Shown here piece by piece: positions 1 through 11,900 of a stretch of DNA of 64,000 nt. This stretch comes from Bilabrum cf. latius (taxonomy: Eukaryota > Bigyra: Bicosoecida > Bigyra > Bicosoecida). The notes beneath the pieces are model-generated. The model was not told the origin of the DNA. It searched no databases and saw only the letters and a list, made by a program, of their open reading frames with translations. The stretch covers positions 868,001 to 932,000 of the forward strand of contig OZ237749.1 of NCBI GenBank assembly GCA_965178125.1, in the 5' to 3' direction. Positions within the stretch are counted from its first letter, which is position 1. Every line of letters starts with the position of its first letter. Position numbers and translations under genes: made by a program.

Positions 1-1023
1 CCCCGCGGTGTCCTTCTGGCTCGCACCGTTGTCAGCGTCCCACACGCTCCTCGCTCCCCCCGTGTCCACCTTCACGGGGCGGCTCTTTCTACTCGCACTA
101 CTGCCAGAACCACACTTATCCAAATCACTGCTGGTGTGCTTGAAGACAATTTGCGTGGCGCTGCCGCGATTCTTCAAGCCAGCGCCGCCGGGTGACATCG
201 CGTACGAATCCGCAAAGTCCGAACTGGGCTACTATCCAGCACTACCGCTCGGTTTCGAGCCACCAGCTCCACCCATCTTACATGAATGCGTTCTCTTTCC
301 CTTTGAAGTGGTCTACGGGCTCAATGCAGCATCAGCAGACCGACCTATCCCGGTCGAGACGCTGCCGGCTTGAGTTGCGGTGGTTCCAGACTCCACGAGA
401 CCAGCCCCGTTCGCAGCCGCAGCCCTACATCCAGCTCTGGTGCTCTTGGATGAGCTTTGGCTAGTACGTGACCCTCTACCAGTGTCCATGGCGTCCTCCC
501 CGAGCGTCATTCGAAGAAACTTGAGCTAATTGGCATTGGGAGCCGAGGCACGCCTTATTCGGCCTTCGCTGACAAAGTGCTGGTTTCCTTCATTCGCATC
601 AAGACTATCTGCGGCTAAAGCGGCTGCAGCAGCTGCACCAGCCCTGCCAGCGTCTGCATCCCGTGCAACCGGCTGGTGCAGCGCTGCTCCAGCGTCTCGC
701 ACAGCCTGCTTTATAGCCCTACCATCAGTATGCGAGCGCCTTTTATGAGCTGCAAGCATTCCAAGACCTCTTTCATGGCTGTTGAACTCTATGCTATCAA
801 CTGCAGGTGCCCCAACTGCAGAGGAACGCCTGTTCGAGGTGGCCGCGCTCGTTTGCTTTTGCATTGCGATCAAGCCATCAACACCGCCAATAGCGAGTGC
901 TCGTAAGGCCCCAACAGTTCGTCTGCGATCAATATACGGAACTAGTGAACTACTGTATGGATACATACATAGGTTGGCCCCCTAAACTTGCGTGTCGCCT
1001 CACCTTGCTCGTGGAGTGGACAT
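1..1023 (-). CDS. Unknown protein, 5' part only (3' end outside window)
   Basis: Two exons on the minus strand: 1023-1004 and 952 to the window edge, with a 51-nt intron (donor GTGAGG, acceptor ATACAG). The first exon encodes only MSTPRA plus two bases, and the phases match across the splice. The reading frame then stays open to base 1 if TAG is Gln; TAGs lie at 526-528, 313-315, 232-234 and 229-231, with no TAA or TGA. The first 150 residues are Ala-rich and helical, including a stretch reading AALAADSLDANEGNQHFVSE that faintly resembles an armadillo-type repeat. The rest is Ser/Gly/Thr-rich and probably disordered. I do not recognise the family. The ARM resemblance is weak inference. The gene model itself is fairly secure because splice phase and open frame agree. 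Confidence 0.6.
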
Positions 1024-1309
1024 TAATCTTAGTGACCGCCGACTGCTAGATTTTCCATCTCTCCATTCTAATCTTCTTGTTATATGCCTTCCATTCAAGT
1101 GCGGCTGTATTTCCACCGACATTTACGAAGTACTGGTCGATGCATGGCGGTCGCGCCGGCAAGGCTGGGTGGAGGCGCAAGTTGGTCGCACGGCTTCCCA
1201 CCCTGAAATCTTTTGCAGAGAGTGATACTGATATGAGAGGCAGCATTTTCCAGTCGTTTGCTAGTGACAAACTTATCATACAGGTAGAGCTGTCATTCGT
1301 TTCATCGCA

Positions 1310-2638
1310 TCAGTGGAACCGTTGAGGCCGCCTTGGCCTGTCAGCTTCATCGGCGACGCCTACTATGGGAGAGCCTCTGGCGCCTTCACTTCCCGCCCAA
1401 CCGAACGATGCTTGCCCTGCAGACTCAATAGAGGCAGTCATTCCAGTCATTCCAGCTGGAACTGGTCCTTCATTGGTTATGCTGCCGTGCGCTCCTTGGT
1501 GACCGGAACCTTCGGTGAGGTCTCTGAGAGCACTGCCACCACCAGCGGGTGCGCTAGGTCTGCCTTCCCCTTCACCAATCTATCCGCTTGCACTTGCACC
1601 CGCCTGCATTGGAGATCCGGGTGGCATTTGAACACCTGAAGAACCCCTCGCGCTCCCAGGACTGCCGGTAGCCCCTGCTCCTCCGAAAGCACTTGCCCCG
1701 CCGAGCAACGAGGGACCGGCACTCACGGACGGCTTGGCATCGACGTCCATGCTCGCCATGGAATCGGGCGCGTCCAAGTAGGCAGAAGTGGAGGAGGAAG
1801 AGGATGAAGATTTCCCTCTGTCTCCCTGCCTCCACCTGTCGGAGCCGGTTGGGGACTGGTGCCCATTGGCGATTGCTGCTTCGCCGCCGCGAGGACTTGG
1901 GGACCCCGCAGATCGAGCACTGTGTTCTCCGGGTGGCTTGACCTGCATGGTGGAGTGCTCCGCCACCCTACCAGACTCCGGGTCGATCGCCCACAGGGGC
2001 ACGATGCACACGACGGGGACGCTCCTTCCCGCCTCGCCCGAATCTGCCGATGCCCGAGCCGAGTGGCGCCGGACCATCTGGGCAACCGAAGTGGATCTCT
2101 CTAAATCCATCGGTAAAATTGCTGGAGTATCTGCAGAACTCGAGAGAACTGGTAGTTCCGGCCCTGTAGCCTCCTGCGGGTCGCCCGGCCTGCTAGAAGG
2201 GCCGGCTGGTACTTGTCGTGCATACAGGTCCTGGCCAGCCGGAGCTCCGAAGCGGTATCGAGCTCGATCAGTGGGTGGCCTGCTAGATTAGTATGAATAT
2301 TAATAATTACAGCTGGATGACATGGCATCTATCAATCTGGATGCAGCAACGTGATAAAGTGCATACCTCCTGTAGTGATTTTCGACCTCTTGTATCGAGC
2401 TCAATGCCTCTTGAAACCAAGAACGCCTCTTGCGAATTCGTCCAGACCTCTCCGTAGAGATTACATCTCGAAATAAGTCTAGCGGCATTCTAGGGTCCAC
2501 GGCCACAGTCCCCAGCACGCCAGTTGGTCCCCCTGTTGGGTTTCCGACGAGAAATGAGTGGCCTTTGGTGATATCCAGGTTCGGTCGCCACACAGATACA
2601 CCAATGCTAACCGTGCTTTCCTCCAGATTTGGCTCCAT
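1310..2638 (-). CDS. Hypothetical 413-aa protein
   Basis: Exons 2638-2367 and 2279-1310, with an 87-nt intron (donor AG/GTATGC, acceptor TCTAGCAG). The phase-2 join restores Arg, and the gene ends in TGA. One in-frame TAG (1580-1582) is read as Gln. Residues 1-95 (start MEPNLEESTVSIGVSVW) look folded, with a Gly/Pro loop and a basic helix. The remaining 300 residues are rich in Ser, Gly, Ala and Pro and look disordered, with a seven-Ser run. No family recognised. The start is the first Met after an acceptor-like TACGTACAG, so a short upstream exon is possible. It lies head-to-tail with the gene at the left edge, 286 bp apart. Confidence 0.6.
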
Positions 2639-2843
2639 TGCACGAAAAGCCTGTACGTAGCACGCAACGGCAACTGCATGGTTCCGCCGGCGCCGGCAAA
2701 GCGATGCGCGGCGCCGAGCAGAATCTCGAGAAAGGCCAGCTATACTCCTACTGCACGTGATTTTGAGCAACTTGATACTACCTGCGCGTATTTGGTTTGA
2801 TATTATATTGAAAGAGGCTTCTGTTCGAAGAAAGTTTCGCTTT

Positions 2844-5800
2844 ATGTCTCTAGTGAGAATTGATTCTTATTCGAAAGAAGTGCTCACTCACGAGCAAGCA
2901 CAAGCAGCTTTAGCGGGTAAATGGCTGCATTATCCACCGTCTTCATATCCTAATCTGTATTAAAATAAACTGTTCTTTTGAAAACCTCTATCTCTACTCG
3001 CAGGAAGCCCCAGACTTGACCGACAGTGATCCAGAACTCAGCGACAGCTCATGCACGATCTTTGCCTGTGATGGGTGTGACAAGAGTCTTGAGGGACAGG
3101 TCAGGATCACTTGCCTCATATGCAAATAGTTTGACTTGTGCTGCGAATGCTGCTTCAAGGTGAAGGTGCATGGCGCACGATTCGGCAAGCACACATCATC
3201 CCACCCTGTGCAGCGCTTCGAACCCGAAGCCGATACAGCTGCAGCCATTTCACAGAAATCTCACCGAGTTTAGAGAAGCGTCACAGATACTGGCATGCTT
3301 GACGGCCCTCATGACCCGCTCACGCTGCTGTTGGACAGCTTGGGCTCCGCATCAGGTCACGTGGAGCAGTTGCTCGGCATGCCTGGCCGACACGACGGAA
3401 CGCCTGATGTGAGTACAGTGGGGAGCACTTCCAACCTATTGGAAGGCCTGCAATCAATTTAGTCTATGGTTGATGCTCTTAAGACTGATGTGAGACAAGG
3501 CGATCAGACGACAGGTACTCCTGACGTAGACTAGTTTGATTGGGACTCGAACGGGTTGTGTGGCATTGATGACTTCTATGGCGGACAGAAAGGCAGTCTT
3601 CACTCCAACAGTGTTGATGAAGGGAGCATTTTTGCCGATATATTCGATGGCGGCGAGCTGCAGGGTGCTCAGGAGGCAGACACATCTGAGCTCCTTACTT
3701 CGCCGAGCGAGCACGGGGTGGACCATGAGCAGCCGCAGGAACAGGAGGACACAAGCCATAGCACAGGGGAACTTCACGAAGGCTCAAAGTACGTGGGAGT
3801 GTGCCCGCTTCGAGATGGCCGCTGGCGCGTAAAAGCTTACATCGGAGGGGACCTCAAGTACATCTGCGATGCCGACTCGGAGGACCGCGCGGCTGCCTAC
3901 CACGACGCCGTGACGCGGCACTTCCTGGACTCCCACGGCGGTTCCTCGGTGTAGGACCTTGCTAAGGCGATTGATAATGAGCTAGACGATGTACCGACGG
4001 CAGCCAGCCTGGAGAAGGACCATTTCCCTCAGGACAGTGCCGGCTTCATCTCTAGCATGGAGGACGCGTGCATGCAAGAGGAGAGCAAGACTGGAGGCGA
4101 CGATGCACGCCTGCACAGCAAGCGAGCAGGAAACTCGATCATGTCGCGTAGAACAGCAGATAGCACCCCTGATGCCGCGGACTACACGCTGAATTTCCCT
4201 CAGGGCAACCCAGAGGTGGACCGAATCATGAACTCCAACACGCTGGATACCCTCACTTCGAGGCATGAGCCCAAGGCGGCGTACGACAATGACTTCGACC
4301 TTCGCGAGTTCGAGCGAATTGTTCTCCGCACGCTGGTGGCGGCTAGTCCTGGTGGGATCGACGAGGACATGCCAATGGGAGACTACGACGATCTCGAGGA
4401 GCTGCGCGGAGAAGCCAACAAGGGGGATCTTGAGCAGGCTGGTCTCACCCCCAGGGAAAGACATGCCGACAACGGTCAGTCTCGCTCGTCTCCACGTGCG
4501 CGAAAGCTTGGCGGCCGCACAACCCAGGCGGAGACACTGAGCACGCCGCAGTTCTTTACGGCAGGTACAGCCGATCCGGCGATGCCTTGGCCCGCTCGCG
4601 TTCCGAGGAGAATTCAGGCAGCGTGGGAAGAGAAGCAGCGGCGGAGCAGTCATGCGTCTTACCAGCAACTCAACTAGGGGCCGAAGTGGGGCGATGATAC
4701 GCCTGAGCTGAAATCTATGCTACTTCTGCAGTCCGGGAACAGTGCCAGCATCTATGCGAGAGTCTTGTAGGACTTGGACATGTGTTTCGGGAGCTCGTAT
4801 GCCGGGTCTGTGATCCAAAAAGAGCGAGAGAGAGGAACCGTGCTCGCCGAAACTCTCATAGCAATGTCAGCTGGGGCGGCTACCGAGGAGCGGCACAGCA
4901 TCCAAGAGCTCGTGTCGAGGGCCCTGTCCAGCATGGGCACCTCCAAGCAGGCGTGGGAGCAGATCCTCGGATCTAGCGAGGCTGCGACATCGAGCTCGTC
5001 CAGTGCTGCCTCAGCAGGAGTGCCGAGCGCATTCGCTGGCATTGGGTCACGAAGTTAGAGCCAGCGAGTGAGGTTGCAATCAGCAGCGTCGGGGCCCCAA
5101 ATTTGCTTGAGTTCTCATCTGGTGCAGCACCAGACGTGGCAGCTTGGCGCGCAGCCGGATGCGCGTTTCAAGTCCGTGATCTCGGAAGGCGCCATGCAAA
5201 TGCCGGATGCATCAAGTGGCTGGGTGCAGATTGATGACACTCCTGCATCGCATCTTGACGTGCAAGAGCTGCTGGCATGTCACGGCTACCCTTCGAGCTG
5301 CAGAGAAACACTGCAAGTGCAGGCGTCGGGCACGCCAACGATGACATCGCTCGCAAGTCCAGGCGTCTAGGTGGTGTAGGCGATGTTGAAGCAGCTGCAG
5401 TTCGTGGTACGACGTCGAATCGTTGACTCGGACGGGTCGTGCAAGGATGCCGCCTCCACTGCCTTCCTTCAAGTGAAGCCAGAATCCATCACGGCTGAGC
5501 AGGTCGAGCTGGCGGCAGAGCATATGCAGCTCCACGGAATGCGTCGCATCCTTGGTATGTCAGCCAATGACTCGGGCAGCGCGCTGCAGCCTTGGCAGGT
5601 ACAGTCTGTCGGCGACCTCACACTTGGCGGCAGCTGGCTGGCAAGCGCAGCGTTGGGTCCACTGGCAAGGCGAGTGACGTCTCGGTTCCGCCGCACTACC
5701 TCACAGCTAGCAAAAGGCCTCGGTCTCAAGCACGCAGACCTGACTGCGTGGATTGAAGGGCTGCCTATGAACGTGCACCGGTACAGGCTGGTCTGCAAGG

Positions 5801-8800
5801 AAGTGCGTCGGTGGCTATCGGAAGTCCGGCGGTCTGGAGGGCTCTGGTCGCTGTCTGCGAGCCGCAAGCCGCTACCCGACCCAATCGTCTCGCAGAAAAA
5901 GGAAGCTGCCAAGCGAGCTGCTTCGATGAGCTCAAAGAAGGAATCAGGGCTCGATGCAGACCTCAGGGAGCTCCGCGAGCAAGCCACGGTGCAAGTCGCT
6001 AGAATCATTCAGATTGTGGGTCACTGTTCCGGCATCAGTAAGCGCAGGCGAGCCAAGCTGATCTCAGGTCTCGCTCGCTGGGTCATGGCCGTGGAGACCC
6101 GCGGTCAGGCAGCGTACATTGCAGCTCGCAAGCGCCAGAAAGGGAAGCGCAGCAAGTCCAAGGCCAAGCAGGGCCCGTCTGCTCCCAAGAAGCTTCCTCA
6201 CGAGACCTAGCGCGAGTATCGCAAGCGACTGCTTGACCTGAAGAAGAAGAGCAAGCCAGCTACTCGAGCTCCGCGCAGGCAGCCTGCGAGCAAAAAGTCC
6301 GCTCGATCTGCGAAGCCGAGAGCCACACGACGGCCCAGGCCGAAGGCAGCAGCCAAGGCAAAGAAGCCAAAGTAGCCCGTGCTGGAGCTGCCAAAGTACC
6401 GCTTAACCACTGGACCGAGGCACCAGTACGATGCAAATGCCTGCAACCACCTCATTGACCTGCGCGACAGGCACCCTGCTGACATCGAGGACAAGGTCGT
6501 CTACCCGGAAGAACTGCAAGATTTGGACCACCTGTCCGATTCGGACGGCGACGACGACCACCGATGCACCATCTGTGGGGCTCTGGAGAAACCAGTGCAC
6601 GACCCAATCTTGGTGTGTAGCTGCTGCAACATCAGGTGCCACGCATTCTGCAACGGGGTTGGATTGCATGAACCCAAGCTGTCTTTCAACGATCTCAAGG
6701 AGAAGATAGCGTCTGCCGAGTGGAGAGACACCTGGAAGTGCGACATGTGTGCATTTGAAGCTGTCGCATCCGCTGGGCCAGTCAGTGCCGTCGCAGCTTC
6801 ATCGTCGGCTGCTTCAGCTGCGTCAGGTGGTGCAGCTGCAGAAGCTGATCTCGCACGACCAGCCGGTCCGCTAGCATGGGCCGAGCCGCTGTTCGGTTGC
6901 AGCGAGGCGGATCAACCAGAGCGTGACTCGTGCAAGATCTGCTTTCAGCCCCCGATGGGACTCGCGCGGAAGCCCTGTCAAGGTTTTGGCTGGGTTCACG
7001 TCGTGTGTGCGCACAACACTTCGTCTGTTCGGTGGTAGCATCGCGCAAAGTAGCAGTGGCCAGATGCACACCTGCACCAGATTCGCGAGAACTGCATCCC
7101 TAGCTGGGCCAGGACGCAGGGTGAGTCGTTGTGGTTGGCTAAAGATGGTCGATGCGCAATGCCTGAGCCTCTCAGGGTGATGAAGCCCAACGGATGGCCG
7201 AACGGCCGGCGGCGCTGCACCATCTGTCGCACGTCCATCGGAAGCACCATCCCGTGCAACCAGCACTACAATCATCTGATCAAGTACGACACCTGCTCTT
7301 AGGTTGCTCATCCATCCTGCGCTCTGCGCACGGGGCTGTGTCGGCCCACTTGGCTCCGACATGCACCTCCCGAGACCGGTGAGTGGCCCGGCGACACGGT
7401 GTGCGAGGCCGAGTTTGACCCAGTCTATGGGGACCTGCTTGAAACTGCATCAGCTATCACGAAGGAGGGATACAAGCAAGTGCTAGTCAGGAATGAGTCC
7501 CACATCACCGAAAGCAATGGGGAGTGGGACGCTACCTTCAAGAAGCTCGTTGATGAGAAGAAGATCCCGGCAAAGCAAGGTTTCCTTGATTTCCAGGAGT
7601 TCAGAGGCAAGACTGAGTACGTCGGGTCTGGCGTCACGATGCTCATGTGGTTGACCCAGAAGCTGACAGCGTCCAAGCGGTTCTGGGAGGCATGGGAGCG
7701 AGAATCCGGCAAAGACATCGAGAAGCTGGACTTGCTGTACGACCGCGAGCCGCAACGCAAAGAAGGAGTCCTCAAGATGGCAGCTGCCGAAGGCGCGATG
7801 ATTGCCATGCTCGGTTCTGTCCACCCCCTTACGTGGCAAAAGGTGCAGGACATTCACCAGGACATGGAGATTACTTGCAGAATCCTGAATACGAAAGCAG
7901 CCTAGATGCCTACGAGGGACCTCCCGTATGGCATCCCAGCAGACAACCTGCCCAAGAAGGAGCAAGCCATCATTCGAAGCAGAATGACCTGCTGCCTGCA
8001 CAACGAGATCCCACATGACCCTAACCGCATTGTGGTGGGTAAGGGGGCAGGAACTTGCTTCGGGTACTGCGTACCTAGATGGTGGACGAGCCTGCACTAC
8101 ACTGGCCGGAAAGCCCAGGTGGACCGCGAAAGCATGCGATCCTAGTACATCGTGGGGAAGAAGATCCCCAAGATGCCCACCGGCAAAACGTGGGCAGACG
8201 TCATCAAAGAAAATGGAATGGCCGAATTGTGGAGGAAGCGTTCCAAGCTCCGCGAACTCATGGGCCGGACAGAAGATGGCGACGCTGCTGACTCAGGAGC
8301 CGCAGCTGCTGGTGCCGGTGAGGGAGGCGGCGCAACACTGTCCGAGGGCACACCTAGCTCTGCACCCTCTACAGATCATGTCCCCGTGGTTCCCCATGCT
8401 AGCGCTGCTGAGAGTAGAGGAAGTTGCAAGCGAAAGAGAGAGCAAGGCAATCCTACACCAGCCCCGGTCCCGGTCCCGGTCCCAGCCCAAGCTGTCTCCC
8501 TGCCTGGCGCTGCCATCGAGCCAGCATCGTCAAGCTCTAGCACTGCTGCTGCTGCTGCTGCATCCCACAAGGAGAAATCTAGCTCCAAGGAGAGAGACAG
8601 CAACGCTGACGACGTCCCTGAGCCACCTGCTGCCGGGGAATCTACCCCTGAACCGCCAGCCAAACGAAGGAGGGTACAAGGCGCCAGTGCAGGAGGCGAG
8701 TCTTCCAGTACTCCTGCATAGAGCCTTGCGTGCAAAAAAGGTGCATCACCTGCAGGCCAAGCTGTGAGCGTTGGCAAGCCACAAGCCGTTGCAAGAATTC

Positions 8801-8883
8801 CTGCAGACCAGCTGCCCGCCCTTGACGGAGTTTCGGCAGCCTCGCAACGGCGTCTGATGAGGGCACTTCGTCGCGGCCGGTGA
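2844..8883 (+). CDS. ZZ / AP2-like / PHD-ePHD chromatin protein
   Basis: A frame from 3004 to TGA 8881-8883 is interrupted only by TAG (about 18). A 9-nt first exon (ATG at 2844, donor CTA/GTGAGA, acceptor CTCGCAG, 151-nt AT-rich intron) gives MSL-EAPDLTD and 1,962 aa; an alternative first-exon join is possible. Domains: ZZ-type zinc finger at about 20-75 (CDGC, CLIC, FDLCCECCF, then two His); AP2/ERF-like segment at about 264-320 (KYVGVCPLRDGRWRVKAYI); a basic Lys/Ala-rich stretch near 1080-1150; PHD finger at about 1190-1250 (CTIC, CSCC, HAFC, CDMC); extended PHD at about 1313-1465 (CKIC, WVHVVCAH, CTICRTSIGSTIPC, HPSCAL). PHD-ePHD pairs are known from histone readers such as BRPF, JADE and AF10. 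The C-terminus is low-complexity Ala/Ser/Pro. I infer a nuclear chromatin or transcription role. The AP2 call is the weakest part. Confidence 0.8.
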
Positions 8884-8973
8884 CCCCACGACTGGTTAAT
8901 GGTACAGAGTTTTTACTAAGTTGACTACTACAAGCATGACCAACATAGACAATTTAATTTTCAATCAGAAAAT

Positions 8974-11900
8974 TCAAGACAAGGTTCCGTATCGCCCCGG
9001 GCCCGAAGCAGGGGCCTATCGACTGCCACCGCCAGACCAGAATCGAAACCACGCCAGCCCTCCAGCTCTGCCGCCCCTACCGCTGCCATCTGCACCGACG
9101 CTGCCCCCGCCCCTTGCCACTCCGACTCCGTATGAAGAACCGCTTTCGAAGCACTGGCTGGATGAGGCATGGTCTTGACCGATCCCAGGACCGGCCTTCT
9201 TGTCCTGCCAGGGAGCGACGCCGTCATCTACCAATCGCGCAATAGCCTCGTGCGGGCTCCGCACTCGGCCACTAGCTACACGCCCCTCGGCCGCAGATGT
9301 TGTCCCAGTCCGCTTGCCCGTTGACCCCAGGCCCTCTGGGGTAGACTTCTGCTTCGGGCGGTCCTGAGGAGACGCAGCTCCTGCACTGACGCTCCTGTTG
9401 CGCGTGAAGGTCGGCACGGGGTGCTCCCAATACCCTTGCAGGCCGTCCCCACTCCCGATGTGGAAGCTGCTACTGCTGGCTTTGTGCTTCCCAACCCCCT
9501 CGATCCGGCTAGCAAGCAATGATGAAGCAGCAGAGGGCTTCGGTGCTACAGACGGCTGCCTCCCAACCAAGCCGCCGACCCCAGCCCCGACCCCGACCCC
9601 GCCACCTGCACCGCGCACAGCACCAGCGGTGAAGCCAGCCGGGTCACCAATACCTGCAATCCCCTTGGTGCCCCCTTCGGCGGCCATCCGCTGCGCGGCC
9701 ATGGCAGCTGCCAGCGCGATCGAGGCCTCCTCATCAGTGACCCCGCTGGAGCCCATTGCTGCACTAGATGCACCGCCTTCGTTCTGGCTGATACCATGGT
9801 TTCCCGCCCCACTCGGGCCGTCGATATCCTAGCCTGGTTCTGCAAGTCGCACTTCTAGTGGAGACGAGGCACCACTGCCCCTGGCAAAAGGGGCGGGCTT
9901 AGAAGGAACCGTTGAGCTGCAACCCGAGGTGTTGCCGGAATTGCTGCCCTAGTTGCTGCCCGGGCTGCTCTCAACAGCGGCTGCCCCGATGCCTTCAGGC
10001 TGCGGCACGGCGTGCTGCTTTGGTGAGGCCCTGAGCGATGCCTGCATGGGAGAGAAGAAGGTGGCACGGCGGCGCGCCCCAGACTGCACGGCCTTGCGCA
10101 GCTCCCTGCCCCTCAGCTTCTCGGCGCTGGCACCGTCGATGGCCAGGAGCAATGCGCCCTCGCGCACCAGGCCAGTTCTCGCCAAGGTAGACCCGGGGCG
10201 GACAGAGGTCACGACGATGCTCACGCCGTTCCTGACAGGGGTTTGCTGCAGGCCGAGCGTCAGCACGACCTTGCTGCTGACAGAGGCGGAGGCAGAGCCG
10301 GGGCCCTGCAGCGCCACCTCGTCCTCCGGCTCCAGCGACACGTCCACTTCTTCGTAGTGCGGAAAACTAGGAGACCAAGTGCCCTCTGTTTCATGACGCA
10401 GGGCCTGGGCTGCCTCATCACCAGCAGAAGTGCCTCGCACGGCAGTGAGGGGCTGGAGCGGGTGCGTTTCATCGCTGGGTTGCTGCCGGTCCGCGCCTCC
10501 ATCAGAGGCATCTCGTGAAGCAGCAGTTGAATGAGGGCCGCCGCCAGTATCTGGAGCCCCACCCTCGTCATTCTATTCCTCTGCATGGCCTGGGTGATCG
10601 ACACCAGCGACATCCCCTGAGGCAACTGCCGAACTTCCCATCAGCGGCTTGCCACCCAGCTGCCTCGCTTGCTGCATGCGCAACACCAGGTCCACAACCT
10701 GTCCCTTGCCCTCTTCTGCTGCCCGGCCAACGATTTGCGCGGCTGCTGCTGCCCTGCCGCGGTCGAAGCCCCACTCCACCATCTCCTGCGGACTCGTCAT
10801 CTTTCTTGTTGACGCACCGCTGCGGATCCAGTACACCCTCTCTGATTCAACAGTGCTGTTGGCTGCATCATCACCATGGGAACCCTACTGTTCACCCCTT
10901 TTCGTTGCTTGGTCAGTACCGGCAGCTGCTGGATCCCGCCCCGCTTGACGCCGCACGGTTCTCGTGACGAGTTGGTAGTGCAGGTTGGAGGGCGAGTGGG
11001 AGGGATACACAGGCAGCTCAACCACGTACACCCTCGGCAGCTGCCTGTACTTGACCGGCTATCCCTGGGCTGACACCCGGGCTACAACAGGCACGAGCTC
11101 GGGCGAGCTGACGAAGAGCCAAGAGCCCTCTGGCCCAATGCAGTTGTGCTTCACCTTGTCCAGTGAAAGCCTCATCTCGTCTTCCGCCTCCTGGGACAGA
11201 TGCACCCCGCGTACGGCGCCCCTGTCGGATATCCCAAAGAACAGAGTGCCCCCACGGCTGTTCAAGAACCCGACGAGGTACTTGACTGCTACTCGAGAGA
11301 TGGCCCGCGCTGGACCCCCGTGGAGGCCGCCTTTGAACTCGTGGGCCTCGTCCTCAGGCCACGGGGCAGCCGAGTCCAGTTCGTACCACCGCTTCAGCTT
11401 GGGTCCGCCCTATCCAAGCACCTGCTCACCCTCTGTTTGCAGTGAGACGACCGGGCCATCGTTGATGCGCACACGATGCGCTCCGTACCTCACCTCTCTC
11501 TCTTGCTGCTCCTCTTCGGCAGGTCCAGGTCCCGCACCACTGCTGGTAGACTTGGACTCTTCGCTTGGTGCGTCCGCACCTTGGGATTTAGAATGCTCTT
11601 GCCGCCCTGCGGAAGCCATAGCTTCGCCAGCAGCATCAGCATCCTACTACTCACCGCTGGCGATCTTCGCCTGTGTGGCGGGTGCATGGGATGCATGGGA
11701 TGACGTAGCCGGGTGTGAAGATGCGCCCCACAGTCTAGCTGACTCCCGAACAGCTCCCACTGCCCCCAAGTCCTCCACAGCCCACGCTAGGAGTGAAACG
11801 GCGGCCAACTCTTCCAAACTCGACTCAAAGGAATGGCTATTCTTGCCAAATGATCTGCTGCTAGCGCCTCGTGCTGACACATTCGAACCGAGCAGCGCGT

